Part shown: positions 21,480-33,440 of the stretch, piece after piece | Layout of the letters: each line of letters starts with the position of its first letter | How positions within the stretch are numbered: position 1 is the first letter of the stretch | NCBI GenBank assembly: GCA_026260175.1 | Contig: JAKCWW010001227.1 | Coordinates: 9,857-73,856 of the forward strand | Origin: Reticulitermes lucifugus | Taxonomy: Eukaryota; Arthropoda; Insecta; Blattodea; Rhinotermitidae | DNA length: 64,000 bases | Direction: 5' to 3' | The notes under the pieces: model-generated | Databases searched by the model: none | The model's input: only the letters and a program-made list of their open reading frames with translations | What the model was told of the DNA's origin: nothing | Made by a program: the position numbers and the translations under genes

Positions 21480-24035
21480 CAATTGCTCGCAATTGTGAGT
21501 ACTGAATTTGACTTCTTTTTGTGACTGCTGGTTACAATGGAAGGAGTTCTGACGGTGGTGTCATATAAAATACTATCTTCTTAATAAGCTGGATCTTAAA
21601 AACAATAATTTGAGAGAGTGTGGACTCTATATGCGGTAAAGAACCTTCATGTTCTATAAAACCTGGAGGAATTTCTCGAGTGATTCTGTTGCATAGATTT
21701 AGTCAGTTAACTGGCTATTTATGTACCCATTTCTTGTAGGTCACCTCTTTGTTTTAAAAGTCGAAATTGTTTGTATTATCTTTTCGTAAATTAGGGACCA
21801 ACAGAATTTATTATTAAAGCTCGCTCGACTACATTTTAATGTTGTGCATCAATACCAAATTTTATCCAGATTTTGTAGCTCTATATACACACACAAATGT
21901 GTCCGACTTTCTCGTAATCCGTTAATTTTAAGCATTTATTGTAAAGGGTACGTAATAGAGAAGTACGCAACTAATACAAACATAGCTTACAATACTTTTC
22001 TTATTTTAGGATTTTAAGCGCAGTTTTGTGCAGTTTTTAACTTGAGGTGTTTCTCTTCTAACGATCGTAAACATTTTATGACATCGCGTTCATATATATT
22101 ACAGCGTTACAAAAACAGCGTGAGGGCTTTGAAAGCATATTCTAGGACGAAATTAAACTAAGGATGTAGTGTCAGACTAATAGCAAACAACCTATTCATT
22201 TAAAAGTGTAGACATCCAGCAGTGAACACATTTAGCTAGTAGGCGGCTGTTGTAGTCTGTGTGTGATGTCTCAGTTTTTGAGAGGTTAGATGGTTTTCTG
22301 TTGTGAGCACGATGTTGTAGTTCTAAAAGAAACTACTTTATCGGTCTGCAAGCGTTGTAGTGGGGTATCCAGTGCGCTTGTTAGCTGCCGGTTGCAACGA
22401 AGTTTTGAAGTCTCGAATGAAACTCCCAAAAGGAAGTGTTGCCTTTGGCATACCAAGTCTCTGAGAGACCGCATTTTTATTACTTTTAAAGGAGGGATAT
22501 AAAACTCGCGAAGCCATTGTACAGGTACGATCCAAGGATTTGCTGTAACGATTACTCTTTTCATTTAGTGAGCTTTCATTTAAGTAACTATCTTGACCAG
22601 GAATCGAGCTGTAAGACCTGGAAATCAGGGATCGATTATGGGTAGCAGTAGATATTGCATTCTTCACATCGTTTAAATCGGTTCTTGGGCACATTCACCC
22701 TTCTATTTAATGGACACCAGTGCTAAAGCGGCCGGGTCGTGAACTTGATCGCTTAATTCTATCTGGTGTCTAAGTCAAGAATGCGTTGAGCTGTATCTCC
22801 CCTCCCCCATACTTGCCTAAGCACAAGTATTACTTTAATTACACCTTTACTTCATGGACCTGATCCCTTTCTTATAAACTGTGGATCACCCAGCTGGCAC
22901 GGAGATTCCCAGCATGATATGTTATTCGACGGGTTTGGACATTTAAATTTTAGCACATCCTTAATGTAAAACATGAATTTATTTGAAAAAATATAAAATT
23001 ATGAAACGCGGTATTTTTGGGAAATAAAGCACAGATTGTGTAGCATTTTTAAAAATGCAGGGCATGTCCTTGTTGCCTAAATGTATAAAATGACTTTCTT
23101 GGGACGCAGTCCTAATTGTGTCCGAACTATGTATATATGTATGTATGTATGTGTATGTACGTACGTACGTATGCATATACATGTGTAGGACGGCGGTAAG
23201 GTAAGGTTTAATTACGTTGTCACAGGAGCCCAACACTGGATGTTATCATATTCTACTTCAACCCATTTCTCATTCATAACAACTTATGTCATTAAATTCA
23301 ATTTTAATGCTTTACGTCTATCTGTACTCATATCTCCTAATCTGATATCTTCCCTGCTTGCGTTTTTTTGACTAGGACTTATGCACTGTTGGTGTCTCCT
23401 GCGTATTCGCGCTACCCGCCTCACCTGCCTCATCGTTGATTTGACAGCCGTGTTAGTATATGCCGAGGACTACAAAGTATGAAGCGTATGCTTTTCGTCA
23501 CCATCCTGTTATTTCCTGTGTCTTACGTCATATTTTCTGTTCAGTACCTGTTTCAATACGTCTGAATCATCGTTAATCTGTATCCTGAACTTGATCGGGA
23601 GACTGGCTTTCACATCCATACAAAACAAGGGGTAGAGTGGGTCTGTAGTGTTGTCTAGCTTAATTTTTATGCTGCTAGATAGAAGCGAAAACAATTTATT
23701 GAGATCAGTACTCCAGTGACCGACAATATGAATGTACTACGTACCTTTTATTTGAAATAAAGAATAACATATTTTAACTGAACCTTTAATCATTTAAAAC
23801 GAAGCATAACACATTGCCATTTAACCTTTAATTCTGTAACTTAGAACTTTTACACCCATAAAATGAATTTTTAAGGACATATATTTATCGTCAGTTCTCA
23901 TCGGTAATCACTAAAGTACATCTCAGGTGTTCGCAAGGCGAGACTGTTAAAGCTGAATTTCATCAGCTGTACGTATGTATACCCTCCAGAGTTGTTTATA
24001 CTCGTATGTACTGTTTGTCGGAGTTTCACAGTCTG
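21480..24035. other. No recognised gene
   Basis: AT-rich, with short frames. The plus and minus frames around 22286-22694 (70-118 codons) overlap each other and show no known family. A small GTAT/GTAC microsatellite sits at 23129-23182. Confidence 0.4.
23129..23182. repeat. GTAT/GTAC microsatellite
   Basis: Short run of GTAT units passing into gtacgtacgtac and a palindromic tatgcatata. Confidence 0.85.
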
Positions 24036-24039
24036 CCAC

Positions 24040-24235
24040 ATTTTTCCCTGGCTGTGATGATTAATACACACGAGATCGATGAGAGTGGGTTGGGTCAAAT
24101 AAGAAATGCATATAAAATTTTTGTGAGAAAATTTCAACTAGAAAGAGTACTGGGAAGATGTGGACGTTTTGAAGATAATGTTAAACTAGGCGTTAGATAA
24201 GTGTACAGCGATTATGTAGATTTGTTTGCGACAGG
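24040..24235 (+). mobile_element. LINE reverse-transcriptase ORF, C-terminal fragment
   Basis: One frame reads DESGLGQIRNAYKIFVRKFQ, then LERVLGRCGRFEDNVKLGVR, stop, and VYSDYVDLFAT. This is the family pattern 'RNAYKILVGKPEGKRPLGRPRRRWEDN.K.DL' followed by the 'VDWI.LA' region, heavily mutated. Only the last part of the ORF is present. Confidence 0.65.
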
Positions 24236-24718
24236 GGTACCTCTATGTTAGGCTTCTGTGAATTCGGGCGTGTATGACCAGAAGAGAAGTGTCAACTGAC
24301 CACGACGTTCTTTAAGGAAGACACCAACAACGTAGATAACGCAACCTGTCGAAGAATGCAGTTTCCTCACCCCAGTGTTCCCTATATTGGCCTGTAGGTA
24401 CAGTGTATGCGCTGTTGCAAATTTTGTGTATGACTGTACGATCATCCTGAAGTCTTCGGCCTATCTTAGCTCACTTCTTTACGTCTGTCGCGATTGTGGT
24501 AGCTGGGACGTTGCCAATAAAATACCAGATAAAAATGTGGATTTTCTAATTTACGACCTAGAAACATTGCCAATGCGTGGGAGGGTTTAAAGAATTCGTT
24601 AGAATTAACTTAGCTGTATGCACATCACCAGGAAGAGAATTTGAATATTTCCACTCTTTTCATTAGTTTTATCAAAGTCACTACGTTGTTATGGTTTACC
24701 AATACTATTGGCTTTCTC

Positions 24719-24974
24719 CACTCTTCCAGTGGCCGCGCTGCCTAAGGCGTCGGTCTGCGGCCGCTCGCTTGCTCGGATTGCGGGTTCGAATTCTGCCGTG
24801 GGCATGGATGTCTGTCACGTGTGAGTTTCGTGTGTTGTCAGGTAGAGGTCTCTGCGTCGGGCTGATCACTAATCCAGAGGAGTCCTACCGAGTGTAGTGT
24901 GTCGAACTGAGTGTGATCGAGAAACCTCATAGAGGAGGCCTAGGCCCACTAGGGGCTCTTGCACCATGGGAAAA
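24719..24974 (+). mobile_element. tRNA-derived SINE, family A, with target-site duplication
   Basis: The head resembles a tRNA with a long variable arm (Leu/Ser type): box A 'agtggccgcgctgcctaagg', box B 'gcgggttcgaattctgcc'. The body carries 'gtgtgttgtcaggtagaggt', 'cagaggagtcctaccgagtg' and 'cctaggcccactaggggctc', then gggaaaaa. Flanking 12-base repeats attggctttctc (24707-24718) and attggcgttcta (24975-24986) match at 10 of 12 positions and mark the insertion site. The 68-codon frame inside is a by-product. Confidence 0.9.
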
Positions 24975-25862
24975 ATTGGCGTTCTACAAAGTTCGCCATT
25001 TGGTCTTGGGCGCCGGGTTGCGCTTTGAAGGTTTGTCGGGCTGAGGAACGAGAAGGTTGAAGCATTTGCACCTGATGATCTTACGCTGATATCGCCTGTT
25101 TAACTGCTTTACACGCCCATTAATTTGCACTGTTTCTTTGTGGACTCAACCGTATCCATAGCGTATTCCTTTGTCAGTGGCCACAGTTAATAAAATTACG
25201 AGTCTGGAGAAGTTTGTGGAAGGACTGAATGAATTTTGTTAATTATTGTTCGATAATCGATTCTGGGACACGTGGTACAAACATAAGACTGCTATATATC
25301 TATGGACATATTCATCAGATGCATTTTATTATATGTAAGTCTGTTCATTAAGGCGAAATCAGGTCTGTACCGTGATATCCTAGGTCCATTGACATGCATG
25401 CTCAGAGTCACTTACGTGACATGCTACAAGGTCTTGGTTTCATGCCCAGCAAGTGCAGTGATTTGACTTCCCCCTCCCAACCTCCTATCCAAGGGATGCA
25501 CGTGGGCTCTTTTCTCGGCACAAATGGGCTGGAGCACGAAGTTGGAATGTTCGCTTCTGTCTGCTACCGATTAATGAATGCGTAGAACTTTACTCCACGT
25601 TTCCTGTACTCGTGTCTGTGCTATCGTGGTGCTGAATTGCAGGGAACCTGTTTCTATTATAAATGGAATTAAACAATTTATCTTTGAAATTTGTGTTTGT
25701 TTCATTTCGTAAATTTTCGTGCTCTTGTTCGACCCTAATATGAACGTGCTACTAAGCAAGGAATTACAGGATAATGGGTATCGGATTGTGTGTAGGATAT
25801 GAAAGATCCGGTGGAACAATGTTGTGAATGGAAGAAGTTGGACTAAGGAGTTGAAAGGTTAA

Positions 25863-26370
25863 ATGTATAATACTGGATTAGCATTTGTGTGGGGGAAGCA
25901 ACAGGCGTGTAACTTGAGGGGAATAGCAAATGTATTGAAATATGTAATGATATGGGAAGGCAATACGTTAGCAAAAATGTCTGAAAAGAACTCATTAACA
26001 CTCTATCCAGAAATTAATTTTAACTGGGGCAAAAGATCATGTATAGAATTCTGTACTAGGAAAGACAGAATTGGAATAGCGTGGCATGGTTACTAGCAGG
26101 TGTGTGGAAGTTGAAAGGAATTAGAAAAGAAGCAGATAAAGGAAAATACTCTTTAGGTTTAAGTGAAGAGGATGTTAAACACATATTACCGGATTGTACA
26201 GAAACTAGAAATTGGAGAAAATTTTGTTAATGAAAAATGAATATGAATAAGGAGATAGCCTACAAGATAGTATTAAGAAGTACAAACAAAGGTGAAGTAA
26301 GGAATTTAGGCAGATATGTAAATAAAGTCAAATATAAATGTTTTAACAGGTTAAAAGATTTGTAAGTATC
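25863..26370 (+). mobile_element. Non-LTR retrotransposon ORF2, C-terminal fragment
   Basis: The frame 25863-26096 reads WGKQQACNLRGIANVLK, then LAKMSEKNSLTLYPEINFNW and RSCIEFCTRKDRIGIAWH. After frame changes come LSEEDVKHILPDCTETRNW and a region like 'EVAYKI.LR.TNKGEVRNLGRYVNKVKYK'. I recognise this as the end of a jockey/R1-like LINE ORF, including the zinc-knuckle-like 'C......EDVKHILLDC..TR..R' common in cockroach and termite repeats. At least two frameshifts are present. A 3' untranslated tail probably follows to about 26600. Confidence 0.75.
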
Positions 26371-26374
26371 ATAC

Positions 26375-27745
26375 GTATTAAATGTGAAGGGCTACCACCG
26401 TGGCAACCCAGTGTTAATCGTTAGGTTTGTAACCGAACATTATTGGAGCAGTTCGGATCTCCCTCCCCACTCCTCTATATATAGTCGGAATAAGAAAGGA
26501 CCAGGTGTCCCGCGCCATTTGGCGTTCAGTAAAGGAAAGGAGTAGACGAATGGCATTGTGCTGATGTTTGTATTGTTATAATGGAGAAATAAAGTTAAAC
26601 CTTTGAAAAGAACAGTCTCGTAATTTGGTGTATATCAAATTAAAAAGTAACCAGCAACGTTCGGTTATAGGTTGTCCCAAGCTTTGTAAGAACTGAATGC
26701 AGTAAATTATATTGTATTATAGGATAATGACACGTATCAATGTATATGTTACTTTGTTGAGAAGGCGAACAAAATACTCTATTCACAAACTGTATTCCTG
26801 AAATTTGGAAGCAGTATGTCTGGAAACCCTGAAGTCTGATATAATCTTCAATTAGATTGATTTACCTTGCATGCTTCATGAGTGGTTACAAAGGAGCAAC
26901 ATTGCAAGGACAGAAAGAGAAGTCAAGAAGAAAAGTATTTGTTACAATTCTATTATTCCCGTTTTCTTCCGATTAAATCGACCGAACAGAAAACATAAGA
27001 CTATACAGAATGCTACAGTGAAGCCCATTATAAGTAGCCGTACTGACTGTGAGACGGCTTCCTTGACCTCGCACGACTCGCAGAACAGCCAGAGCCCTCC
27101 CACAGGGATTCTGTTCCCTGCTTCGTTGCACTTAATGTTTGATGCTTGAATCTCATGCTTGACTTTTATCCAGACTCTTCTTGACTTCTCTCCCAGATCC
27201 GTCCTTCTCTGCTTCGTTTCTTCGGGCATTACGGCCAGTTGCAATATCTAAGCACCATTGATAGGCCTGTTGAGTCTGACCTGTAGCGAGTGAAGAAGCT
27301 TTGAGACTTCATTGGAGTCCCAAGTGTTTTTAGACCAATCTGCCTCCTCCGTTCTGTAGGGAAGGACAGAGGAGACGGTAAAGGAGAGGGAAACTTAAAG
27401 CTTCTTTACGAACTACGAGTATACTCATATATACACTGACAAGCATCATTATGGAAAGGTTCGAAGAAAAACAAATATGGCGGATATAGTCAAAGGAATC
27501 ATCCATACAGAAGGGGACTGTTCCTCGGCGTCGTAAAAAAACTCACACAACTGTGTTTTACAACCCGCTGCTCTCTTTCCGCTGATTTCCTGTCTTCAAA
27601 ATACCTACACAAATGTTATTTTAAATTTTTCGATATAAATGCTTTAAATGATCATAAAACTTTCAAGCATGTAAACTGTGTTTTTCATCATTTCTTCTAA
27701 TTTGCAGTATTGTTACAAATACGAGTACGAGTAGTTGCCATCATG
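26375..27745. other. No recognised gene; possible LINE 3' tail at its start
   Basis: The first 230 bases may be the untranslated end of the LINE at 25863. The overlapping opposite-strand frames at 26871-27244 (92 and 100 codons) have no family resemblance I can name. Confidence 0.4.
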
Positions 27746-27759
27746 ATGTCTGTGTATTT

Positions 27760-27998
27760 TTTTTCTGTGGTGCAACAGGCTAACTTCGGCCTATGCCGCC
27801 TCTTTGTTGAGGTTTCTAGATCACACAATTAGACACACTCACTCCCCGCAGGACTCCTCTGAAAAAGTGATCAACTCGTTGCTACACAATAAACACAAGA
27901 GACGAACATCCATGCCCCCGGCGGGATTCGAGCCCGCGACCCCAGCAATCAAGTGGCTGCGTAACTGCGTCTTAGACCGCACGATCACCGGGAAGGGC
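27760..27998 (-). mobile_element. tRNA-derived SINE, family A (minus), with target-site duplication
   Basis: The minus-strand head includes box B 'gcgggctcgaatcccgcc', and the plus reading starts with the reverse of the tail ('ctgtggtgcaacaggc'). Flanks tgtctgtgtattt (27747-27759) and tgtttgtgtaatt (27999-28011) match at 11 of 13 positions. The translated MPPAGFEPATPAIKWL seen on the plus strand is the usual antisense of a tRNA T-arm. Confidence 0.85.
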
Positions 27999-28011
27999 TG
28001 TTTGTGTAATT

Positions 28012-28876
28012 AGGAAGTCATAAATTGATTGTAGGAATTAGATCTACTTTATATTATTTTTATTATCCTTAGTTATTATTCTATATAATGTACAATATAA
28101 TAATATAGTATTATGTTATATATATTTTGTCATGCGATGAATCTGGCATCCTTTCAAAAATAAAATGAAATACAATTTTTACAATCATACCATTCATTTG
28201 ATGATAACCCACAGGAACCGTAACTGAACAAAGTGTTGATTGGGAACTAAAACTGCCACTTACACCCCCCGTGAAGTGGATATGGTTCTAGTTGTATAGA
28301 TTTCGTCACAGTAATTGTTCTGTGTATGTCCCTGCAGGCAAGCCTTTCTGGTATTTTTCAAAAGGAATTATGGTAACGAGCGTAGTAAGACTGTGTTCAT
28401 TTCCAAGTAGCTGAGCTTACAGAGCTGGAAGGGCTGTAACGTACTGGGAGGCAGTTGATTCCTTTATGTCCTAATGTTCACGTATTTTACACCCCCGTAA
28501 TGAGTGTAACACACTGACATTAGAATATTTTTGGAGCGAGCAGTGTTATAGCTAATCAGTAAAATATGCAAGGGAGGATATGAATAGGAAACGGAAAATA
28601 TTTATAGTTTATGGTACTTCTTAGGAAGCTGGTAGTTTCTCAGCTTTTTAAAGTAACACCCCGCTGGAACACGAAGAGTAATTACCGTGCGAGATTTAAG
28701 GTTATCCGTACTTGGAATGACTCACCACTGGACCGCGTTGTGAACTGGCTCAATGCAGATCGCCGTCTTACGTCGTTTTTCCTCAAGATGAATTAAATGT
28801 TATCCTCCCACTTACGGCGAAGTCTTCCTAATGATAAACCCACGTGACGTCATCCCGTTGTGTTTCATTAAACGAG
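28012..28876. other. No recognised gene
   Basis: AT-rich 28020-28150, then unclassified sequence. A combined CACGTGACGTCAT site (E-box plus CRE, 28841-28853) lies 24 bases before the two-stem motif at 28877. Confidence 0.4.
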
Positions 28877-28918
28877 CTACTTGATGGTGGCCAGAAGACA
28901 GGCCGAAACATGTTGTAG
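28877..28918 (+). other. Hammerhead-like two-stem motif
   Basis: The order is outer stem CTAC (28877-28880), box TTGATGGT, inner stem GGCC (28889-28892), 8-base loop, GGCC (28901-28904), box GAAACATGTT, and outer stem GTAG (28915-28918). In hammerhead terms the inner stem is stem II, GAA-AC..GT gives a 2-bp stem III, and the outer pairing is stem I. The core differs from CUGANGA at two positions, so activity is doubtful. It is probably part of an old retroelement. Confidence 0.5.
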
Positions 28919-29139
28919 TGAATAGGATAGAAAGAAAAGCTCTTCTTGAGGTTGTGTTATTCGGAACATATAATTAATCTCCTGAATGATCTTAAATGGT
29001 AAAAGTGACGGAAAGGTAGTACCGGAGGCTATAAATAGGTCTCTATAAGACTGTCGTACATCGTGATTGGCGCCTTCTACCTCCATGACCTGAAGTGTGG
29101 AAGGATGTTAGTTTTCATCACTTCGCCAGTAGACTGTTC

Positions 29140-29400
29140 AGATATCCCTTTAGAAACGGATTCCACCAAGAGGCAGATAACGTACAGTCTTTGCTTGACG
29201 GTTCGGTGTTCGAACCCATTTGAGGCGAGATTTTACACATCCATCCAAACTGACCCCGAGGCTAACCAACTACCTGTACCATTGGTACCGGGGAACTTTT
29301 CCGTGGTGAAAGCTGCCGGAGCATGGCGTTGATCGCCCTCCCCTTCTAGCGCCTAGGTTAAAGAAGGGGAAGAGCTATACCTTTACTGCCTCCCACCTTC
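29140..29400 (+). mobile_element. tRNA-derived SINE, family B
   Basis: Box B 'ggttcggtgttcgaaccc' is followed by 'gaggcgagattttacac', 'ccaactacctgtaccattgg', 'taccggggaacttttccg' and 'tagcgcctaggttaaag', the module order of 14614-14895. Box A is eroded, so the 5' limit is approximate. Confidence 0.75.
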
Positions 29401-29429
29401 TGTGCCTAATATTATGGCACGGTATAGGG

Positions 29430-29600
29430 TGAACTTTGCGGGATTTGGGGTTCTCACAGCCGTATTTCTGATGCTTAATGGTATCCAGAATATGGCGCTG
29501 TGTCTTTGGGTGAGCGGTTCTTCACTTTGCAAGGGCTCTGCGTTCCTTCAAAACGTCGGAAACCACTCACTCAACGTCACAGTATCTTATCGCTGACAAC
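29430..29600. mobile_element. Decayed inverted-repeat element (MITE-like)
   Basis: 'ctttgggtgagcggttcttc' on the left pairs imperfectly with 'ggaaaccactcactcaacg' on the right, across a centre near 'caagggctctgcgttccttc'. The plus frame reads GFGVLTAVFLMLNGIQNM, which resembles widespread translated repeats of the 'FEVLTAVL.K...FWD..PC' kind found in many insect genomes. I infer a non-autonomous DNA element. Superfamily not determined. Confidence 0.5.
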
Positions 29601-29604
29601 CGTA

Positions 29605-30127
29605 TCCCTAAATCATATTTCATCGTGTTTGTGGAAATGTACATTCCAAACAGACTGATTACGATCACGATGAATTGGGTAATTTTTCCTCCAACTTTAC
29701 TTGTATGTCGTACCAACAGTATAGAATCTGCGAAGTGGGCATAACAATCCATGAATATACTTCTATCTAAATGTGCTTAACACTTAACCTGCATTTTCTT
29801 GTTTAGACTACCCTCATAACACTGACGTCGGAGAAGTTGCCGCTACATCGCGGCGAAGGATCATGCCGTAATAACTGGTAAATAATGCACCAGGACACTC
29901 AACAAAGTTGCTTTAATCGGTTAGCGTGATTTACGATTCAGATGTAATTTTGCCACGAAAACTTTCGACGTAGATAGCGTCGTTTATTGTGGCTTCGCCG
30001 TCAGTCAATTTTTCGTCTTTTCTGCGTATAATGTATATGATTTTTTTATGTTTCATTAATTTTTATTAGTTAGGGATTTTAAATTTCAATTTTTGTCCCA
30101 CGTTTATATTTCCTCATTATTGTTAAC
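29605..30127. other. No recognised feature
   Basis: AT-rich sequence; nothing supported. Confidence 0.45.
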
Positions 30128-30570
30128 GTGGTTAAATTAAGAAGGATGAGAGGGATGGTCCATGTAGCTTGGATTAATGGTACACATAGAATTTCTTACG
30201 CCGATCCCAGTGGCCGAGCGGCCTGGGTCTGCGGCCGCTCGCTTGCAGAGATTGCGGGTTCGAATCCCGCCGGGGTATTGGATGTCTGTTTTTTGTGAAT
30301 GTTGTGAGTGTTGTGTATTGTCAGGTAGAGGTCTCTGCTTGAGACTGATCACTCGTCCAGCGGAGTCCTACCCAGTGTGATGTGTCTGAGTGTGATCGTG
30401 GATCTTGGATATTGATGAGGCCCTTGCCCACTAGGGGCTGTTGCGCTATGGAAAGAAAAGAAAGACTTTCATACAAAATTCCAATTGGAAGCCACAACGA
30501 AGACTTTCGAGACATTGGGGTAGACGTAAGGGAAAAATTGATTTATAGGGAAACAGTACAAGTATGTGAT
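30128..30570 (+). mobile_element. LINE C-terminal fragment split by a SINE
   Basis: Left part: VKLRRMRGMVHVAWINGTHR and ISY, matching 'KLRRMRWAGHVARMGE..NAYR'. The SINE at 30200-30462 interrupts it. Right part: SYKIPIGSHNEDFRDIGVD, a plausible but much-diverged 'YKILVGKPE...R.LGR'. The repeated 12 bases on each side of the SINE account for the duplicated 'SY' codons. The right half alone would be a weak call. Confidence 0.55.
30200..30462 (+). mobile_element. tRNA-derived SINE, family A, inserted in a LINE tail
   Basis: It has an intact head with box A 'agtggccgagcggcctggg' and box B 'gcgggttcgaatcccgcc', then 'gtgtattgtcaggtagaggt', 'gcggagtcctacccagtgtg' and 'cttgcccactaggggctg', with an A/G-rich end. 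Flanking agaatttcttac (30188-30199) and agactttcatac (30463-30474) match at 10 of 12 positions. It is the best-kept box B of the four family A copies. Confidence 0.92.
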
Positions 30571-30574
30571 CTGG

Positions 30575-31630
30575 ATTAACGAACATTGTACGATTGTGTT
30601 CATTTCCAGGTAGCTTAGCGCATTGACATTTGTATAATGACTGTAATCTAGTGAGATGATAATATGTTTGGAGCTATCTAATGGCTGAATTTTGTGAAGA
30701 CGGTTATGAATCTTCTGCTGGCATATACTAGGAAATTTATCGACCAACTGAATAACTGAAGTCGAACTAGCTGCTCAAGAAGTAGTGAGACTATTTGTGC
30801 GTGAACTTCTTTATAGAACTCAACGTTTTACAGCCGAAGCAAAGTGGTTTAGCAGTGTCGGTCTTGGTTTGCATTGTGTCTCAAGAGTGATTTGCATGTT
30901 GAGGAACCGAATCTCAGTCCTTCCAGGCACGAGACACTTTCCCACCGCCATCAATTGTTCACTGAGGACCTGTTACATCAAAAAGATACTGTCCCATCGC
31001 CGGAGTCAAATAGGATGTCATTCACGCTGTAAGAAACAAGAGAAGGGGAGGGGAATCATCACTGATGAAGACTGTACCATGACGCCTCTTTGTTGTGTAC
31101 TACAATGCAGTAACCAGGAAATGTCTGTTGTGTATTCTGTGTGCAATATAGCGCTACAGAGGAAGACATTAAACAAGATATGGCGTTAACGTAATTAGCC
31201 ATGTCTGTATTTTGATGGTCCCGTATCAGTACAATGTTACGCTTGAGCAGCAAGTGGCCTGCTGTTGTTAATGTTGCAAAGTTGAATGACGGTGTGAGGC
31301 GGAGATGGGGGGAATCGTTAACGTGCTGAGTGAGGACTTAATGTGTTTACTCCATTGGACAAAGCACCATTACGGATTGTTGTCACTATCAGTAGCCACC
31401 CTCCGTAGAAGGGACGTTAGCTGTGCCATTCATGAGGAATAGTTAATCAATTATATTACACGCTATGTTAGCTCCGGTTTATTGTTGTTTAATGATGTGT
31501 TGTGGTGGTTGTGCTGATAACGTGATGGTGACCGATCAGGACGCCGTCGTTTCTTGAGAAGCACCGCGGAATAATAAGGGGCTTCATGATTTCTTCTGTT
31601 TACCAGATATTACTAGAGTAAGCAAAACAA
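30575..31630. other. No recognised gene; one unassigned ORF
   Basis: The plus frame 30785-31189 (134 codons, Cys-rich near its end) has no recognisable family, signal peptide or domain, and a minus frame overlaps it. I treat it as chance. Confidence 0.35.
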
Positions 31631-31633
31631 GGT

Positions 31634-31825
31634 CGATGAGATGGTCGGAACATATAGCGTGTATGGGAGAGTCGGGAAATGCAGACATACGTTTTGTTAG
31701 AAAACCGGAAGTCCTAGGTGTAGACAGGAACATAATATTAAAACAAGTCTTAATAAATAGTGTGAGGGTTTCGATTAAATTGAAACGACTTTGGTTCAAT
31801 TGTAGAATACTGCAGGGCAATGGAT
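31634..31825 (+). mobile_element. LINE C-terminal fragment, variant tail
   Basis: The frame reads MRWSEHIACMGESGNADIRF and VRKPEVLGVDRNIILKQVL. The first part is the 'MRWAGHVARMGES.NAYR' signature; the second follows a known variant with 'VD..IILK.IL' in place of 'RPRRRWEDNI'. It is uninterrupted for about 60 codons, so it is one of the younger fragments. Confidence 0.65.
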
Positions 31826-31829
31826 TTTA

Positions 31830-33045
31830 GGTTACTTACAAGGCGGGAAATATTTTGTCTAGTTGAAAAGTTGTTAGCTTCTAAAAAACGCTTAAAATAA
31901 AAGTTATAGACGTCACTAAGATATATACTTTATATCATGTATTACATTTTTGTACGATGAAAAAAACAGGTTGTTTGACAAAGAAATTCAAGGGATAACT
32001 TTCAGTGCAGATTGCCAATACCAAATTTCATCGAAATACGTATAGAAGTGAAATGTGCAGACGCGCTGACAGACACTTCCTGTAAAATGCGTTATATGAA
32101 AAAAATATATATAAATATATACCGTCGGTTTGATATTTTACTTTACCCGTCAAGCAGTAAACATTTTCCTATATTAAAGTCATTTTATGTTAAAGTTCAC
32201 TCTGCATCGAAGGGAAAAAGTATTTTTGCCAAAGAAGAGTTTTTCTTTTTAGTACAGATTTTGTTTTAGAGAGATCTTATTCCATTGCGATCAGAGAAAC
32301 ACTACATTACATCAATAATGAGTCCCTGACTTTTAATTTTCCTCTACTCTTGCACCAGAGAAGTAACTTTTACGGCAGGTTTTATGTTGAAGGCGAAGGT
32401 TTAAAATATGTGGGTTATTACAGAGCATAAACGTATTACATACAGTACCCCACAAGGCAACGCAGTAGGTACAGGTGCTCGGCTTGTCCAGAGCAACTTA
32501 TATACCCTCGTATGCGGATGTGTTTTGTTGTCTTTGTGATCTCTGTGTGTGTATTTTATACTATATAATAATTGCATTACTTCGTAATGTGCAAGGCTAG
32601 CTAACTAGTTTGACAATATTCTGCCTACGGGTTGTCGTGGTTAGTTTCTTTGTGTACGGACCTGAAATGAAATGGCCGTGGCAACCTTTTGTGACGTAAT
32701 GAGCGTGTTCACGACAGTGGCTGGAGTGTACGGTTCCGGCACTTGACATTCATATCGCTATAAGCAAGACAAATGTCATCCTCTGGGATGCACACGTTCC
32801 AAAGCCAACCGTGCTCTCAATCAATGTTTTTGAAAAGGTTAATATCATAAATAAGGCAATTAGTTCACTAGATCAAGTTGTATCACTCTGTTAGATTTTT
32901 TCTTTTAGCATTTATGTATTTTATGAGCTGATATCACGGATTAATAGCTGCGAAGTGTTAGTCAGTAAATTTTAAAGACATATATGCGAGTATATATATA
33001 TATATATACACTCATACGTATGTATTTCAAATTTATTGTAGTGCT
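31830..33045. other. No recognised gene
   Basis: AT-rich DNA with a palindromic (TA)n run at about 32994-33010, just before the LINE end at 33048. Confidence 0.4.
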
Positions 33046-33047
33046 AC

Positions 33048-33423
33048 ATTTGGAGCATGGCTTTGTATGGTGCTGAAACGTGGACACTTCGGAAAATAGA
33101 TTAGAAGTATCTGGAAAGTTTTGAAATGTGGTGCTGGAGAAGAATGGAGAAGANNNNNNNNNNNNNNNNNNNNNNNNNNNNNNNNNNNNNNNNNNNNNNN
33201 NNNNNNNNNNNNNNNNNNNNNNNNNNNNNNNNNNNNNNNNNNNNNNNNNNNNNNNNNNNNNNNNNNNNNNNNNNNNNNNNNNNNNNNNNNNNNNNNNNNN
33301 NNNNNNNNNNNNNNNNNNNNNNNNNNNNNNNNNNNNNNNNNNNNNNNNNNNNNNNNNNNNNNCTTGTGGAGAACTCGCTTTGGAAGAGGCTACGGACCTG
33401 TCGTAAGACAGACTACAGAATGA
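33048..33423 (+). mobile_element. LINE ORF C-terminus, interrupted by assembly gap
   Basis: Left of the gap: IWSMALYGAETWTLRKID, one stop, then KYLESFEMWCWRRMEK. This is the conserved 'ALYG.ETWTL...Q..LE.FEMWCWRRMEKI' block near the end of an RTE/jockey-type LINE ORF. Right of the gap: LWRTRFGRGYGPVVRQTTE and a stop, the usual last residues of the same ORF. The gap (33154-33362) covers the part between. The spacing is what the family needs if the gap length is about right. A second copy faces it from 33441. Confidence 0.8.
33154..33362. other. Assembly gap (209 Ns)
   Basis: Run of N. It lies inside one of two near-identical LINE ends arranged as an inverted pair, which may be why assembly failed here. 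Frames reported across it are meaningless in the gap. Confidence 0.99.
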
Positions 33424-33440
33424 TGTATGTATATATCATC

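Noticed and set aside
22286-22694. Overlapping plus and minus frames near 22.5 kb
   Set aside because: Neither shows a family or codon pattern that stands out. Insufficient to call.
30785-31189. 134-codon plus frame, Cys-rich end
   Set aside because: No family, no ordered Cys spacing, and overlapped by another frame.
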